From Hydrangea macrophylla (lineage: Eukaryota; Streptophyta; Magnoliopsida; Cornales; Hydrangeaceae), in assembly GCA_033977485.1 (NCBI GenBank), contig CM066994.1:12092001-12156000 (forward strand): 64,000 nt of DNA, read 5' to 3'. A model generated the notes under the pieces. It was not told the origin of the DNA and ran no database searches. It saw nothing but the letters and a program-made list of their open reading frames with translations. Shown here piece after piece: positions 20,312 through 32,159 of the stretch (within the stretch, counting starts at the first letter, position 1; every line of letters starts with the position of its first letter). A program made the position numbers and the translations under genes.

Positions 20312-20521
20312 CAATCAATTGGACTTTTCCTAATCGATTGACATCAGCTGAGTCCCAATCAATTGGATAGTTTCCCAATCGATCGTCATTAACTGTAGCC
20401 TAGTCAATTGCCAAAGTTATCAATCAATTGGCTTGTTTTTGGATCCAATAAATTATCATTTTCCTCAATCAATTATCATAGTTTTTATCCCAATCGATTG
20501 GACTCTTGTCCCAATCGATTG
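20312..20521 (+). promoter_or_regulatory. Downstream array of CCAATCGATTGG palindromes, ten sites spaced 20/25
   Basis: Sites lie at 20312, 20331, 20356, 20376, 20401, 20421, 20446, 20466, 20491 and 20512. Spacings are 19, 25, 20, 25, 20, 25, 20, 25, 21. Several are CAATCAATTG variants, and 20446 and 20466 are decayed. The linkers between sites are not alike, so this is not a simple tandem repeat. Confidence 0.88.
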
Positions 20522-20814
20522 GCAATTGTAGAACATGGTTAGTTCCTCTTGTTTATTATATAAAGGGTTCGATTGTTCGATTCTCGATTCGGACTTCCAT
20601 TATGCGATTATGGGTTGATCATGGATAATGTGACAACAAAGATAAGTATAATTAAGAATAATGGATTAACGTGATGATGTTAGATACTATGCGGTTCATG
20701 TATGAGTTTGATATCCATTCATTTTACTTAGAGTAGTTAGGCCGCAATGGGGGCTGTTGTGTAATCGTTAGTGGTATAACGATAAGTAAGTTTGCTAAGT
20801 TATGGGATGATTAC

Positions 20815-21185
20815 GGGAGAAACTATTTTCCAAACGCGGTAGACAAACGAAGGTGTCTATGACTTGAGGTGACTGGGTAAACAAGTATTCTAAAATGTGG
20901 TAGATGACCTCTATGACTTGCAATGTTATAAGGTAGAAGGTATCTACGACTTGCAGTGGCTGAGAATACGTAACTGACGATAAGTCGTGGTAATAGAATT
21001 GATGTATGGATGCTTGAAGCGTTAAATCCCTGACATGCGGTGGACTATGCATATGTTCTTAAAAGCGGAGGATGGACTGACGTATTATCGATGACTTGCG
21101 GTGTACGCGGTAGATGATCTCTATGACTTGCGGTGTTATGCGGTAGATGGTATTTATGACTTGCGGTGACGCGGTAGACAGAGCA
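20815..21185 (+). repeat. Repeats of GCGGTAGATGNTCTCTATGACTTGCGGTG in the solo LTR
   Basis: Five or more diverged copies of a GCGGTAGA...GACTTGCGGTG unit. The related chromovirus LTR has its own GCGG-type repeat (37840-38100) at the same place. GTTCTTAAAAGCGG occurs in both. Confidence 0.65.
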
Positions 21186-21386
21186 TTAGTGTATCCAGGA
21201 GTTTCTGTTCCAAGGGTTAATATGTGTTGAGCTTGTTATTAACAAGACGATAAGCGTTGAGTAACGACATTGGGATAATAAAGAGAAAAATATTATTGTA
21301 GCACTATATCATAGACATTTCCATAACTTGGTATTACGTTATATCATTGGTATCCTGTGAGTCTCTATTCACTCAACTCTCAGTAA

Positions 21387-21566
21387 GCTGACGGTCGTTA
21401 TTGCCTGGATATTCCCAGTCCAGATTACCTTATCCCTCTTAATACAGATAATGATGCCTACGACGATGGATACTACTCAGAAGAGGATTGTGTTGCGGGT
21501 GGCCCCACTAATGTCGATTATGCCAGGGAAGATTACTACGCTGATGACTACCCTTACGCCAACTAG
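21387..21566 (+). other. Conserved reading frame near the LTR end, 59 codons to TAG
   Basis: Starting after an in-frame TAA, it begins ADGRYCLDIPSPD and ends YYADDYPYAN. The chromovirus LTR has ADGLYCLDIPRPD...YADAYPYAS at the same place and also ends in a stop. There is no ATG near the start. It could be a spliced 3' exon, or the frame may survive by chance from shared DNA. Confidence 0.45.
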
Positions 21567-22784
21567 AGATGAAGAAGTTATATCTAGTTTAAATTTATGT
21601 TATTTCTGCTGAACTTTTTGTAACGGGTACTTGGGCATATGTTGTCTCCAGACCTGTTAGGTTCCTAAGGACCACTCTGATGTTTGTAATAGATACAACT
21701 GTTATTATATTAAGTTTGATTATGTTGCTATTCTTGTTCAATAGTTGACTGGTATTGTGTGGTGTGGATAATTAGTGACATTTACCTGTCATTCTCTATG
21801 GACCCATGTACGAAATTTATTTCTCTATTTTTGCTGCTCCGGGGCGTGACACAAGTACAAGAAACAAAAAAGGACTATCATACAACACATAGATAATCTT
21901 TGGCCAGTAACAATAGAAAAGCAAGTGATGGACAAAAATTCTCCATCCTCATGCGAAAAATAAAAAAAAATGGAAAACACAAGAACACATCTCCGTATAC
22001 CTAAGAGAGGCAACCAATGAGAGTTTATACCCACATGTTTGAAAGCTATGGGAACCCCCATCCATTAGAATACCAGAGTACCACCCTGGTTGGGTAGGAG
22101 GTCGCAGTTGCAGATTTTAGGAACATGGTTGAAGAAATTAGTATGGAAAATCGTGAAGATGACAATTATGTATGATACTGCAGTTGATTACACTACCACT
22201 GAAAAATTCTCCAAAACACCCTAAGAATGGGAAATTTTAGGGTAGAGGTAACACATGTCATGCCTACTTACTTGCAGTCATTTGAAATGACTTTTTTTGG
22301 GTGGAGCTCGTATCTAAAAGTGAGATTCCTTGTATATAAGGAAAAATTATTCAATGAGCCGGTCACACCTTGTCGGCATGTTGATGCAGTGTGATCATTT
22401 AATCCAAACTATACATGTGTCCACTACTTTTAGGGGGACCATGACAAGTAGTTGGCAAATTTAAAATTTAAAACCTTGCGAATCACTTGTCATAATCTCC
22501 TAGAAATAGGGGCTAGATGTATGGCTTAGATTAAGCGGTCACACCAAAGTCTGATACGACAATTTCACCTGACCTAATTCTCCGTCTCGGCCAAATGAAG
22601 GGACCCGTTTTGAAACTCCAACTATTTATGGAAGTGTTAATTTGTTATTTTTCATAATTTAGTATCTTCTTTCATGTTTAAAAACCAAATCAAGCCTTGT
22701 GTCTCAATCAATTGAGGTCAATTATTTTTTTTTAAGGTTTTTTTTTTTTTTCAAAAAAAAAAAAAAAACCAAACATCGCATCAA

Positions 22785-23570
22785 ATGATAAGTTTACTTT
22801 TAAAGTTTAGCATTCCTTCTTTAAAGTCAAAAAAAATTATATGAATTATTTAATAAAATAAAAAAAATTAACCTCACATCAAATGAAAAGTTTACCTTTA
22901 AAGTTTACCATTTCTTATTTTAAGTCTAAAAGAAGTTAGAAAGTTTTTTTTATGAAATAAATGGTAAACTTTAAAAGTAATTGGAACAAAGAACTCTTAA
23001 AGTAGAACGGAAGAAATGTGTGTGCATGGGTTTTGAACTTATGAATAGTACAGTATGTTTTTCTTCCTTGATACTACTAAATAGGCAAAAGTGCATGTTT
23101 TGGTACAAGATTGAACTACCAATTCTTCGCAGATTTTAGGAACATAGTTGAAGAAATTAGTATGGAAAATTGTGAAGATGACAAATATGTATGATACTGC
23201 ACATGATTACACCACCACCACTCCAAATACTCCAAAACACCTACAAGGATGGGAAATTTTAGTGCAGATGTAACACATGTCATGCCTACATATTCGCAGT
23301 CAATTGAAACGACTCTTTTGGGTGAGACTCACATCAAAAGTGAGATTCCGTGTGTTTAAGGAGAAATTATTCAATGAGAGTCCATCACATCATGTCAGCA
23401 TGCTGATATGATATGACCAATCAATTCAAACCATACATGTGCCCACTACTTTTGGGGTACCGTGACAAGTAGTTGGCAAATTTAAATTTTAGTAAAATTT
23501 TGTGAATCACTTGTCATGATCCCCTAGAAATAGGAGTTAGATGTATGATTTAGATTAAGTGGTCACACCA
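22785..23570. repeat. Copy 2 of the local duplication (uninterrupted)
   Basis: Pairs with 19150-19506 plus 22113-22545. It keeps a single GATTTTAGG at 23132-23140 and so records the pre-insertion state. Copies diverge from each other after GGTCACACCA. Confidence 0.8.
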
Positions 23571-24900
23571 CATTAACATGCTGACGTAGTGTGACTGACT
23601 CACTGAATAACTTCTCGTATTTAAGGGGCATGAGTCTCACCAAAACAGCCTTTCACATTAGTTGGAGAGTGTTAAGTAGGCATGCCACATGATACCTTAC
23701 GTGTACGATGTACGTCCCAAAAACTTTTACTATCAATGCCATCAAATCACACACATATATACACAAGTAGACATACCACGTGATACCTGTATATACCCAA
23801 AAACTTTTCCTATCAATGCCATCAAAATTAACATACCCATACACATACACCCTCCCCGTCTCTTTGTATATACTAGCGTACATCTCAAATTACAAATTTT
23901 GAGATTACACATTTTGGCATCAAAATTTGTAATTTGGCTCCCAATAGTTATAATTTTGAAAATCACGTGGAATTTGAAAATGAACAGCAGTTCAATACTT
24001 TTTTTATTTTTTGGTAGCAAGAGTAATATTTCATTAAAAACAGATTCTGAAATGAACCAGTACAAGCGTACAGAACCTGGGTCTGAGCACAACGTAGACA
24101 TACTTATACATGTAAAACAATCGCACTCCAAAACAGTAGGGTAAGCAGAACACTTCTAGTAAGGACGCCCTTACTTTATTAAGTTAAAGACTTCTGTCTG
24201 TGCTGTTAGATCGAGTTTTCATTAAAGGTACTGTTGTCATTTTATTTTTTAAAGTAATGATCTAACGGTAGAAAAAAGAATTTCTGGTAGGATAAGTATC
24301 TAAAGAAAAGCATTTTAAGTCTTTCCATTTGAAAATCACCATATTTCACGGATGGTACAACTTTGAGCACCAAAATATAACATCTTAGAACCAAAGCAAC
24401 TTCAATTGTACAGTACAAACTAAAACACTAAGAATTATATCTAAAATAAAAAAATAAAAAATAAAAAAATTTCCATATATCCATTTCTCTCACTACATTG
24501 GTGATTTGATAAAAGTAATTGTCTCTCTCACTCACTTTATCTTTTCAGGGTATGTCTTTGACAGCACTAGTAATAGTCAGAATATCCTGCAAAAATTGTA
24601 GGAGGTGATACAAAGGCACAATTGGGGAACAATTTCTGGTGAAAATATCAATCGTTATCTTCTTATCCTTACTGTACTCTGTAAAAAAATGTTTATATGT
24701 ACTCTGTAAAAAATACAGAAATACTCAAATAATATCTTTTCTCCAGTCCTTGTCTTCTTAGCCTACTACATATAAACATTTTCTCTGGCTACTCCATGAC
24801 CAAATCAAAGCTCGTCAGTCATTCCCTGTTCTTTCTTTTTCTTTTTCTTTTATTCTGTTTCCCCCCTCCCCCCCCCCCCCCCCCCTTAAAAATGTACTGA
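23571..24900. other. Intergenic stretch; one decayed fold-back and a poly(C) tract
   Basis: 24145-24300 has weak likeness to the AAAGAGAG fold-back family (family M1), in a decayed state. A C-run of about 25 bp with two T interruptions lies at 24862-24886. No gene is recognised; the small ORFs here do not resemble known proteins. Confidence 0.4.
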
Positions 24901-24919
24901 CTACTCATTACACATTACT

Positions 24920-25215
24920 AAGAGTCCATTTGGCAATAATTCCAGTTCTTTTTTTTTTTTTTTTTTATATATATATACTCCAAGGTACAGACTTAGAGTT
25001 CGTTTGGCAATAACTTCTATTTCTGAGATTCATTTGTAGAAAACTATATTTAGTTATAAGCTATCTAAACGTAATTTTTGATCAATTGTAAATTTCTGTA
25101 ATCGATTCACTTATTTTGCGATTGAATAGCAGTACCAAAGAATTTTATTGTAACTTTTGGCCATAAGCACTTGTGGAGTTTGAAAATTGTTACCAAACAA
25201 GGTTCTAAATGCTTC
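24920..25215. mobile_element. Possible hAT-like MITE ('TTTGGCAATAA' ends)
   Basis: GAGTCCATTTGGCAATAATTCC at 24921 and CGTTTGGCAATAACTTC at 25003 face GTTACCAAACAAGGTTC at 25190-25206. This is a common end pattern of plant hAT-derived MITEs. No exact target duplication was found. Confidence 0.35.
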
Positions 25216-27230
25216 CAATGGAAGATTGTATTTTGAGGGGTCTACACTATGTTTTGGCCTTTTGAATGCTATTTATAGCAGTCTCTATTATAAGTGCACT
25301 CACCATAAAACGGTAAAGTGATATGCCACTTTCATATTTTAATTATTTTCATAAATTAAAGCCACTAATGCAATTTTAGTTGGTTATCCAATGACTATTA
25401 TTTTTCCCCCAAATTTTACAAATTTTTTTTTTTTTTGGGTAAAATTTTTTACGACCCTTCTCTTTTCCCATTGGTGGCAAATTTACCGCCCAGAGACCAT
25501 TAAGTTTGTATTTTGCCACAATTTCCTTTGGAGTGGAATTTGGGTGAATCAGGGGTCATGGTTGGGGATATAGCACTCTATATCACACCTCCTTTGGAGA
25601 TGCTATAATTTTATGTATGATATATTAGCTCAATTGCAGTTCACACTTTATTAAATATTTGTCCCATCATATTTTTTTAGCATTTTTAAATTTAATTTAA
25701 CTCAAATTGTTTTACTATCAGTCAAATTTTACAAATTAATTTAGGTGATCAACTCTTATTATAATAAAAAAAAAATTAAATAATAAAAAGAGTAGTATGT
25801 AAAAGTTCCAACTTAAATGCATGAACCAATAGATGCAAAAATTTCATCACTAAATCTCCGTGTATATATATATATATATGTATATTAAATCTCAACCCCC
25901 TAATTAACTAAAATCCCTAACTCCGCCTTTGATTACAAGACTAGTGAGATACAAAAAACAAGAAACACAACAAATCACACAATAATACAGAAAATTACAT
26001 TTATTTGATTCACCGAAAATTGGACAGCATCTATAGAGTATTAGGGTTGCAGATGCTTTATCATGCTCAGAGGCTTAAGAACAAAAGTTTACAGAATAGA
26101 ATGATACATAGTCAACTCTTTCATAAAACACAAAATAGAGTTGAAGAGGAATTGGAAAACCCAAGTTCAGGGCATCAAATCTTTGCTCAGGCAAGCTGGT
26201 CTCAGACCTAATTGCATGTTCGTGACTTTAAGTCTCTCGAACGATACTAAGGGTCAATACGATACGAAGGGTCACTAGGGCCCGCTGACAAACACCTTAA
26301 GTCCGTCCTGGTCTCAGGCCAACCAGGACCAGGACGAACTTAACTTTTGTTAATTTTTTTAGGGTAAGGAAAAAAAAAAAAAAAAAAAGAAGAAGAAGAA
26401 GAAGAAAGAAGAAAGGAATCACAACTTTTTGTCCAAGTGATTCAATTATTTGCACGAATACATGTACTAGTTCTCAAAAGCAAACTTCAATGTCGTGTAC
26501 AACTAAACTTTCACCGTAGTTCTCTCTGTTAGGAGAAGTGAATTGATTAATGTTTGCAAAATATCTATGCCGCACATACAGAGGCTGTTGCCCCGTGGCC
26601 AACTCAAAGGTTGAATCAATAAATCTTATACCAATTTTACAAGTCCCACTTGGGTATACTAAAATGGTTTTGGTGTACCTACACTATTGTTCTTGGGTTG
26701 GTAACATTTGTTTCATAATAGGAAACATTTGTTTCAGAGTGGTGTGTGTGTGAATTTGATCAAATAATTTCGATCACAAAACAAATATTCCATACCCGAG
26801 AATAAATATTTCCTACCCAAAAATATTTTGATACATATACATAATACACCAAAATAACATTGGTGTATAGAAGTTTTTTCCCAAATTTACATGAAGAAAT
26901 TGAGTGAACTAATTCACTAGTGAGCCATTATTGGTTCATTGGGAAGAGCTCAATTAAAGAAATATTCTCTTAAATGGTCCCCATTTTCCTAGTTTTAGTT
27001 GATCAATGCACTTTTTTTTTTTTGGAGAAATTGACTGGTGCTGAGCTGTCTACATGGAGTTCCGGCTAATCCTGTTTCAACTTTAGTATCATGAGAATTT
27101 AGAGTCTAATCTGAATTATTTTTACCTTTGTATATAAGATAAATAAAGTAAGATCACTTTCCAGAATATAACACTTTAGAGTGCTTCTAAATATACTAAT
27201 CAAATTTCTCTCAACACCCACATTATATAT
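25216..27230. other. Intergenic stretch without a recognisable gene
   Basis: AT-rich, with a (TA)n run at 25865-25885 and a poly(A)-(GAA)n run at 26370-26410. A hairpin lies at 26297-26343 (TTAAGTCCGTCCTGGTC against its near-complement). A 68-codon ORF at 26005-26211 matches nothing I know. Confidence 0.4.
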
Positions 27231-27234
27231 TGAA

Positions 27235-27350
27235 GAGGGGTAATATTTGGGATAACACCTAAAGACACATCTTTTGGATTGTATCGAGACACAGGAGTGA
27301 GATACACATATCTTTTGGGTTATGTCTTTAGGTGTGTCTCAATCTTTACT
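27235..27350. mobile_element. Short fold-back related to the 'AAAGACACATCTTTTGG' MITE family
   Basis: GGTAATATTTGGGATAACACC opens it and GACACATCTTTTGG with ACACATATCTTTTGGG lie inside. Outer arms CACCTAAAGACACA and TGTCTTTAGGTGTG are complementary. It resembles family M2 (36242-36414) but is shorter. Confidence 0.5.
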
Positions 27351-27559
27351 CGTTGAAGAGGAGTACTTGAAGCCTCTCATGTTGTAAATGTAGGTGTAGT
27401 TAAAAATAATGGGTGCATTTAGCAATTTCATTGTTTAATTAGCTCTTTGTTGCCGTTTTAGCACCACATCCCATGACAGTTCAGTGGGCAGAATACCTGG
27501 CTTGAATTAAGTGAACAATTCCCACAGTGCTGAATTTCCCATTCATTAAACATCCACAT

Positions 27560-27561
<2 letters not shown>

Positions 27562-27600
<39 letters not shown>
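27562..27600. repeat. (GA)n microsatellite downstream of GH3
   Basis: About 19 GA units. It produces a spurious Ser/Leu-rich minus-strand ORF. Confidence 0.95.
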
Positions 27601-27601
<1 letters not shown>

Positions 27602-27835
27602 CCTTAATTGAAAACATGAACTGTTTTTGTACATGACTAACTTCAAATATCTAATTCATACTAATAAGTAACGACAGTTACAAAAAGAAAAAAATATATA
27701 TATAAATTTCAAAGGAGACAAGAAAGCAATTAAAAGGAAAAGGATGGGTTAAATCCTAAGAGAGTAGGTAAACATTTTTTGATTTATCTCCTAACGACCA
27801 ACAAAACAGTTCTTTTTCCGGATCTCCAATGGAGC

Positions 27836-30642
27836 TCAATTCGGATTGCCCCATTGCTTATGACCCGGAATCCATTTGGGGCACTTCGGACTCATGTAAT
27901 TAGACACAACCCTTGAGTCCAAAAGCTCAACAATTGGTGCAAACTTAACGCACCGCGGTGTTTTATACTGATTGATCGATGCTCCTAAGCTAATCGCGTA
28001 GTCCATGAGCTTATCGAATGTCCCGGCCTCCACAATCTTTAACTCAAGTGGGCCGATTGACTTGTCTGAGGCTCGACCTTGTCGATACACACTGTTGAGC
28101 GATTCTTCGATTGTGAGACAACAGTCCTCGAAGACCGATGGTGGAATTGGGGTTGACCCTCTAATGCTAAGCTCCCAAAACAGGACATAGTGGCCTGGGA
28201 TTGTGGAAGTGTCCGCAAAGCTTGTGTACTCGATCAGAGTCGTGTCAAATGGCATTAAATGGTCCATAGCATTCTTGACCGCGTTTTGTAGCTCAACCTC
28301 ATCGGTCTTGTCCGAGTCAATGCTCAGAACAACATTCTTTCTACAAATGAAATTGAACTGTGGGGCCTTGTTCTTGAATCCGGCAACCCTCAGCACATCT
28401 CCAACTCTGTATCGATACAATCCTAAAAACCCAAATATAAATTAGAGATTTGGTAAAAGGAAAAAATAAAAAAAAACTCTCCTATTGAATACTTGAATTA
28501 TTTGAGTTTGAAGGTCTACCCTTTTTTTTAATTTTGGTCAAAGGTTGCTAATTAGTGAAACTTATTCAAAATCCAATCAAAATCCTTATGTTACAAAATT
28601 TCAACGAATTAGTGAAATTCTGTTATAAAAAATAAAATAATCAAATAAGTTTCTTTTGAGAGACATTTTAATACGACAAAAAAACGGGTAGGCCCTACAA
28701 CCAAAAATGTCTAGTTTATATATATAATCTCAAACTAAAATTCCTAAACAAAAATTAAGTATGTGGGTGTATTTATGTGTTGAGTGTAAATTTGGGAATT
28801 GAGTTTACCAGCATAGGTTGTGACAACAAGCTCGTATTCTTGGCCGATCTTGACATCGACCAGATCAACCAATTCTTGTTGTTCCTTCCCATTGAGCGAT
28901 TTGGGCACAGTGATTGAATTGGTGGACCCATTGTTTCGATGTAGCGGCAAGAACTCGAAATAGCCCATGCTTGGAATAAGGGTATAAGAGACCTCACTAG
29001 GCTTACAAAGAGGGTTAAGATTTACACCGAAATAGCACTCCGATGAGGCATACATAGTACAAACAAGAGGCAACCCATTGCTATAATAATCAAGAGTTGG
29101 TATATATTGTGACATAGTCCCAGTCACAATAACATCCACATACTTTGTATTAGGCCACAGTCTAGTTATAATCCCATGCCACGACTCTTTGCTACACTCG
29201 GTTTCGATAAAACCCGCGAGTTCCGGGTCGGGTTTGAGGATTTTCATGACCGATTCTCTCACCGACGGGTCGGTGATCTGCGGGTTAACGGATCCGGCTC
29301 GGATATCTTCACAAAGAAGGGTCCAGTGTTTTTCGAGGAACTGGATCGCCCGGATGAACCCGGAGGCGAAAACCGCCCCGACCCGGAGGACTTCCTTGTT
29401 TTGGCAAAGGCCACAGAGGATTTGGGAATACATGCTTTGGTATGAGTCAGGGCACAGAATGGTCTCATTTGGGCTAGTGTAGTTTGTGTATGGGTCATAA
29501 GGCCTGTCCATGAAATGGGCACTTTTGTAATAGCTAGTGAGGACAGGGCGTGCCACTAAACCACCAGGTGTCTTAGCCTCTGATTTTATGAACAAAAAGT
29601 ACATTCCTTTGCCTTTGTCTAAACCAGGTACAGATTGGTTCATCACTGGCATTAAAAGACTATAAAGCAATGATCTTCTCTCTAGCTCTTCTTCAATTGT
29701 TGGCATCAATTTTCTCTCTCCACCAGAGGTCCCAGAGCTACAAATTAAAAGTACACATTAATGTCAGTTTTGATAATTAATTATTTGAGATTACTGAAAA
29801 AAATTGAATTTATTTTGAGACCAACTTTTTACAGCCTTCTCAAAGAGCTACTCATTTCTTTTAAGAAGAAAAAAATTGAAAAATCTTTATAAAAAATGAA
29901 AAGTTACTAATTTTCACAACAATACCAAACATTAAACAGTTTTTTAAAAATATTAATAGTTTTCACAGAAATCTCTTGCTGACACGAGATCCCGAACAAT
30001 CTCTTAGGTCCTACTTGAAACAGTTTTTGGAGCTCACAAGTGATTATGAAGCTTAAAAAGTTAAAATAAAAATGTTTGACAAACCAACTATTGTTATTCG
30101 AACTCAAAAAAATACGATTCAATTGCAAAAATTTTGTGGTTGACCAATAGTTATATAGCCAGCTTTTGGCCAAATCCAATATTTTCAATGCAGAACAAAA
30201 GCTATTGCCAAAGGACCCATTGGTAACAGTATCTCAAAAGTCCAATAAAAAGACATCATATATATTATACATATACATATACATATACATATATATATAT
30301 ATATGCACATATATAAGAGAGAATATCGCACCTAGTTAAGAACTCTGAAATGGGTTGGGAGCAGAGGATTGGGGATTTATCGCCATTGGCGATTCGATTT
30401 ATATCGGGCTGTAAATCCTCATACGTAATGACGGGCATGAGTTTCTTGAAGTTATCGCGATTCGTTTGGCCATTGAGGCCATGTCGTTTTAAGTACTCCA
30501 CGTTTGCGTTTCGAGAGAGGATTTCAGCCAGAACGCGATTCTGAACCTCATCCGCGTTTGAGGTAACCTCCTCAATGAACTGAAGAACACTTTTGTTCTT
30601 CTCAGTGAGATTATAGTCTGTTGTCTTTGGAGCTTCAGGCAT
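27836..30642 (-). CDS. GH3: GH3 acyl-acid amido synthetase (auxin-conjugating, GH3.6/GH3.5-like), three exons
   Basis: Exons 30642-30332, 29737-28809 and 28422-27836 join to 608 codons plus stop, the usual GH3 length. Introns begin GTGCGA and GTAAAC and end TTTGTAG and TTTTTAG. GH3 enzymes activate a hormone acid with ATP to an acyl-adenylate and join it to an amino acid. Group II members such as Arabidopsis GH3.6 use indole-3-acetic acid and lower free auxin in the cytosol. The adenylate-binding motifs are all present: [10 protein letters not shown] (104-113, built across the exon 1-2 junction), [11 protein letters not shown] (333-343) and LYRYRVGDV (from 415). The C-terminal [13 protein letters not shown] is also typical. 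The protein looks intact, so the gene is probably functional. Subfamily comes from recalled likeness to GH3.6; the substrate is inferred. Confidence 0.95.
28423..28808 (-). other. GH3 intron 2
   Basis: 386 bp, GT...AG, AT-rich, phase 1. No insertion is evident. Confidence 0.9.
29738..30331 (-). other. GH3 intron 1, possibly holding a MITE
   Basis: 594 bp, GT...AG, phase 2. Between about 30005 and 30225 it has AGGTCCTACTTG on one side and CTATTGCCAAAGGACCC on the other, resembling the 'TTTGGCAATA' MITE ends at 24920-25215. An (AT)n tract lies at 30255-30305 near the donor. Confidence 0.75.
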
Positions 30643-30783
30643 GGTGTGTTTGTGTGAGAGAGAGACAGAGGAGAGAGATAAATGATGCGTTTTGGTGTGT
30701 GGAGAGATTTTAGAGAGAGAAAGAGAGAGAGAGGGGGATGGTTTTGGTTATGGGTGAGGGAGAAAAGAGGAGAGAATGGGGCA

Positions 30784-30792
30784 TTATATAGA
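30784..30792 (-). promoter_or_regulatory. GH3 TATA box
   Basis: CTATATAAT on the minus strand, about 142 bp upstream of the ATG. The 5' UTR between is CT-rich on the coding strand, as is common in plant genes. Confidence 0.75.
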
Positions 30793-30949
30793 GCCATAGA
30801 GGAAATGAAACGTGGCTTTGGTCCACATTGTTGCGATTTTAAAGTGCAAAGAAACAGTGCAAATAAATGGCAGAAATAAAAATAGATTTTTTTTGGTGGC
30901 CTTTTTGTGATCCACTTGGGAAATTCTATGATACTATTGGATTATTCAT

Positions 30950-31995
30950 ACATTATATATATATATATATATATATATGAAAGTGTGTGTATATAAAAGA
31001 AAATTTTTGACGCCTAATTGTATTTCAATGTTTGTTACAAAATTATGGTGGGTATAGTACAATTTTGTGATATAATTAGCGCACACGTGTCTGATGATGG
31101 ACCAAAGTTAATGGATAATAAGAAGATGACATGTGTCATGTGTCTCACCTCAGCAGTCGAAGAAAAGCTAGTTCCGAGCTCTGGAATTGGAATCTGAAGT
31201 CAAGTCATCGCGTATGTCGTAGTGTTGAGTTAGCTTTTCATAAATGATTGGACTGGATCAACCTTTGTTATACGTAAAATCCTGTCTAAAATTAAAGCGT
31301 TATCGTATCAAATCAGCCAACACTAGATCATGACAAGATAATAAAAGGTAACGACTCGATTTCCACTATAAGTACATAATCAAGGAGTGAGGAAATGGAC
31401 AATCTCTTTGGGTCCTATACAAACACTTTGTCAATAGCATATATCCTATCATCTTAACAAACTTTAGCATTAGAGGTCTTCAACCAAAGTGTTTTTTTTT
31501 TTTTTTTTTTTTTTTTTTGCAGGTCTAAATGTCTAATCTCACTAGCCTGGCATAAAGGTCTTCAAAGAGTGCAAATTATCTATTTTTTCAGCATCATCTT
31601 TGCCCATATAATCAAATTAATCAAATGTCTATCATGTACAGAAAGACATGCATTGCAATTTTGTTAAATATTAATTTAGGGTAAAATACATATATTTGAA
31701 CCCTTGAACTATAACTTTGTTTGCAATTTGGTCATTAATCTTTTAGTTATAGCCTTTTTATTGATTCTACCAATTGCAATGCAAACTTTTTGTCTATCTT
31801 TCGTTTGATTTTTCATTCCATAGTGCTTATTATCGCTTATGTTGGTGGAACTACACTAGGGATATCATTGGCTTACATGCATTCTAGTGTGGCGTGTGGT
31901 TGGCTTCACCACTGGCTTATGTTAACTTGATATCTATCCAAAAAAAAAAAAATTTGTTATATATATATATGTATACATATATATATATATATGTG
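30950..31995. other. GH3 upstream intergenic DNA
   Basis: (TA)n at 30955-30977, poly(T) at 31492-31518 and another (TA)n block at 31960-31992. No gene is recognised. Confidence 0.5.
31084..31146 (-). promoter_or_regulatory. Candidate auxin response region: G-box plus AuxRE
   Basis: CACGTG at 31084-31089 runs into TGTC at 31088-31091. A full TGTCTC lies at 31141-31146. These are about 300-350 bp upstream of the GH3 TATA box. TGTCTC is the classic ARF-binding element first defined in GH3 promoters; a nearby G-box is known to act with it. Confidence 0.5.
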
Positions 31996-31997
31996 TA

Positions 31998-32155
31998 TAC
32001 AGTATGACTCTAAAGTGCACTGGATTTTTTAGCCTAAAAAAATCACAAGACAACGGGACAAGGCGCGGTTAGCGGGGTGGCCCTCGGTTTTTTAAACTAA
32101 AAAACTCAGTGCACAAACTCTATACGTATACCCAATGCACTTTAGAACCTGACTT
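31998..32155. mobile_element. Fold-back element flanked by (AT)n, 'GACTCTAAAGTGCACTGG' ends
   Basis: ACTCTAAAGTGCACTGG at the left faces CAATGCACTTTAGAACC at the right. Inner arms (GGATTTTTTAGCCTAAAAAA and TTTTTTAAACTAAAAAACTC) are loosely complementary. (TA)n runs border both sides. It resembles 54100-54272 in outline. Confidence 0.5.
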
Positions 32156-32159
32156 TATA

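Larger units (their letters stand above)
19557..21851 (+). mobile_element. Solo LTR, chromovirus-related, flanked by CAAGT
   Basis: 2295 bp from TGTAATACC to GGGGCGTGACA. Both sides carry CAAGT (19552-19556 and 21852-21856), so this is a solo LTR left after recombination. Both ends match the LTRs of the chromovirus at 36559-47098, as does the region from 21387 to the end. The middle has diverged. In order: palindrome array 1, TATA box (19884-19894), GA-rich leader, hairpin splice donor (20181-20196), palindrome array 2, GCGGTAGATG repeats, conserved reading frame, conserved tail. Confidence 0.92.
19507..22112. mobile_element. 306 bp insertion (itself split by a solo LTR) between GATTTTAGG repeats
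   Basis: GATTTTAGG lies at 19498-19506 and again at 22113-22121. The duplicated locus at 23132-23140 has it once, with continuous flanks, so it shows the empty site. Removing the solo LTR and its 5 bp duplication leaves 306 bp. The ends (ATTTG..., ...GTTGCA) are not inverted repeats, so the class is unknown. A 9 bp duplication would fit a Mutator-type insertion. Confidence 0.7.
19150..22545. repeat. Copy 1 of a local duplication, interrupted by two insertions
   Basis: 19150-19506 matches 22785-23140, and 22113-22545 matches 23132-23570, at roughly 85-90 percent by eye. The two parts of copy 1 are split at GATTTTAGG by the 306 bp insertion plus the solo LTR. No gene is recognised in either copy. 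Confidence 0.8.

Noticed and set aside
19557..21851. A complete retroelement at the solo LTR
   Set aside because: CAAGT lies directly on both sides of a single LTR, with no internal region.
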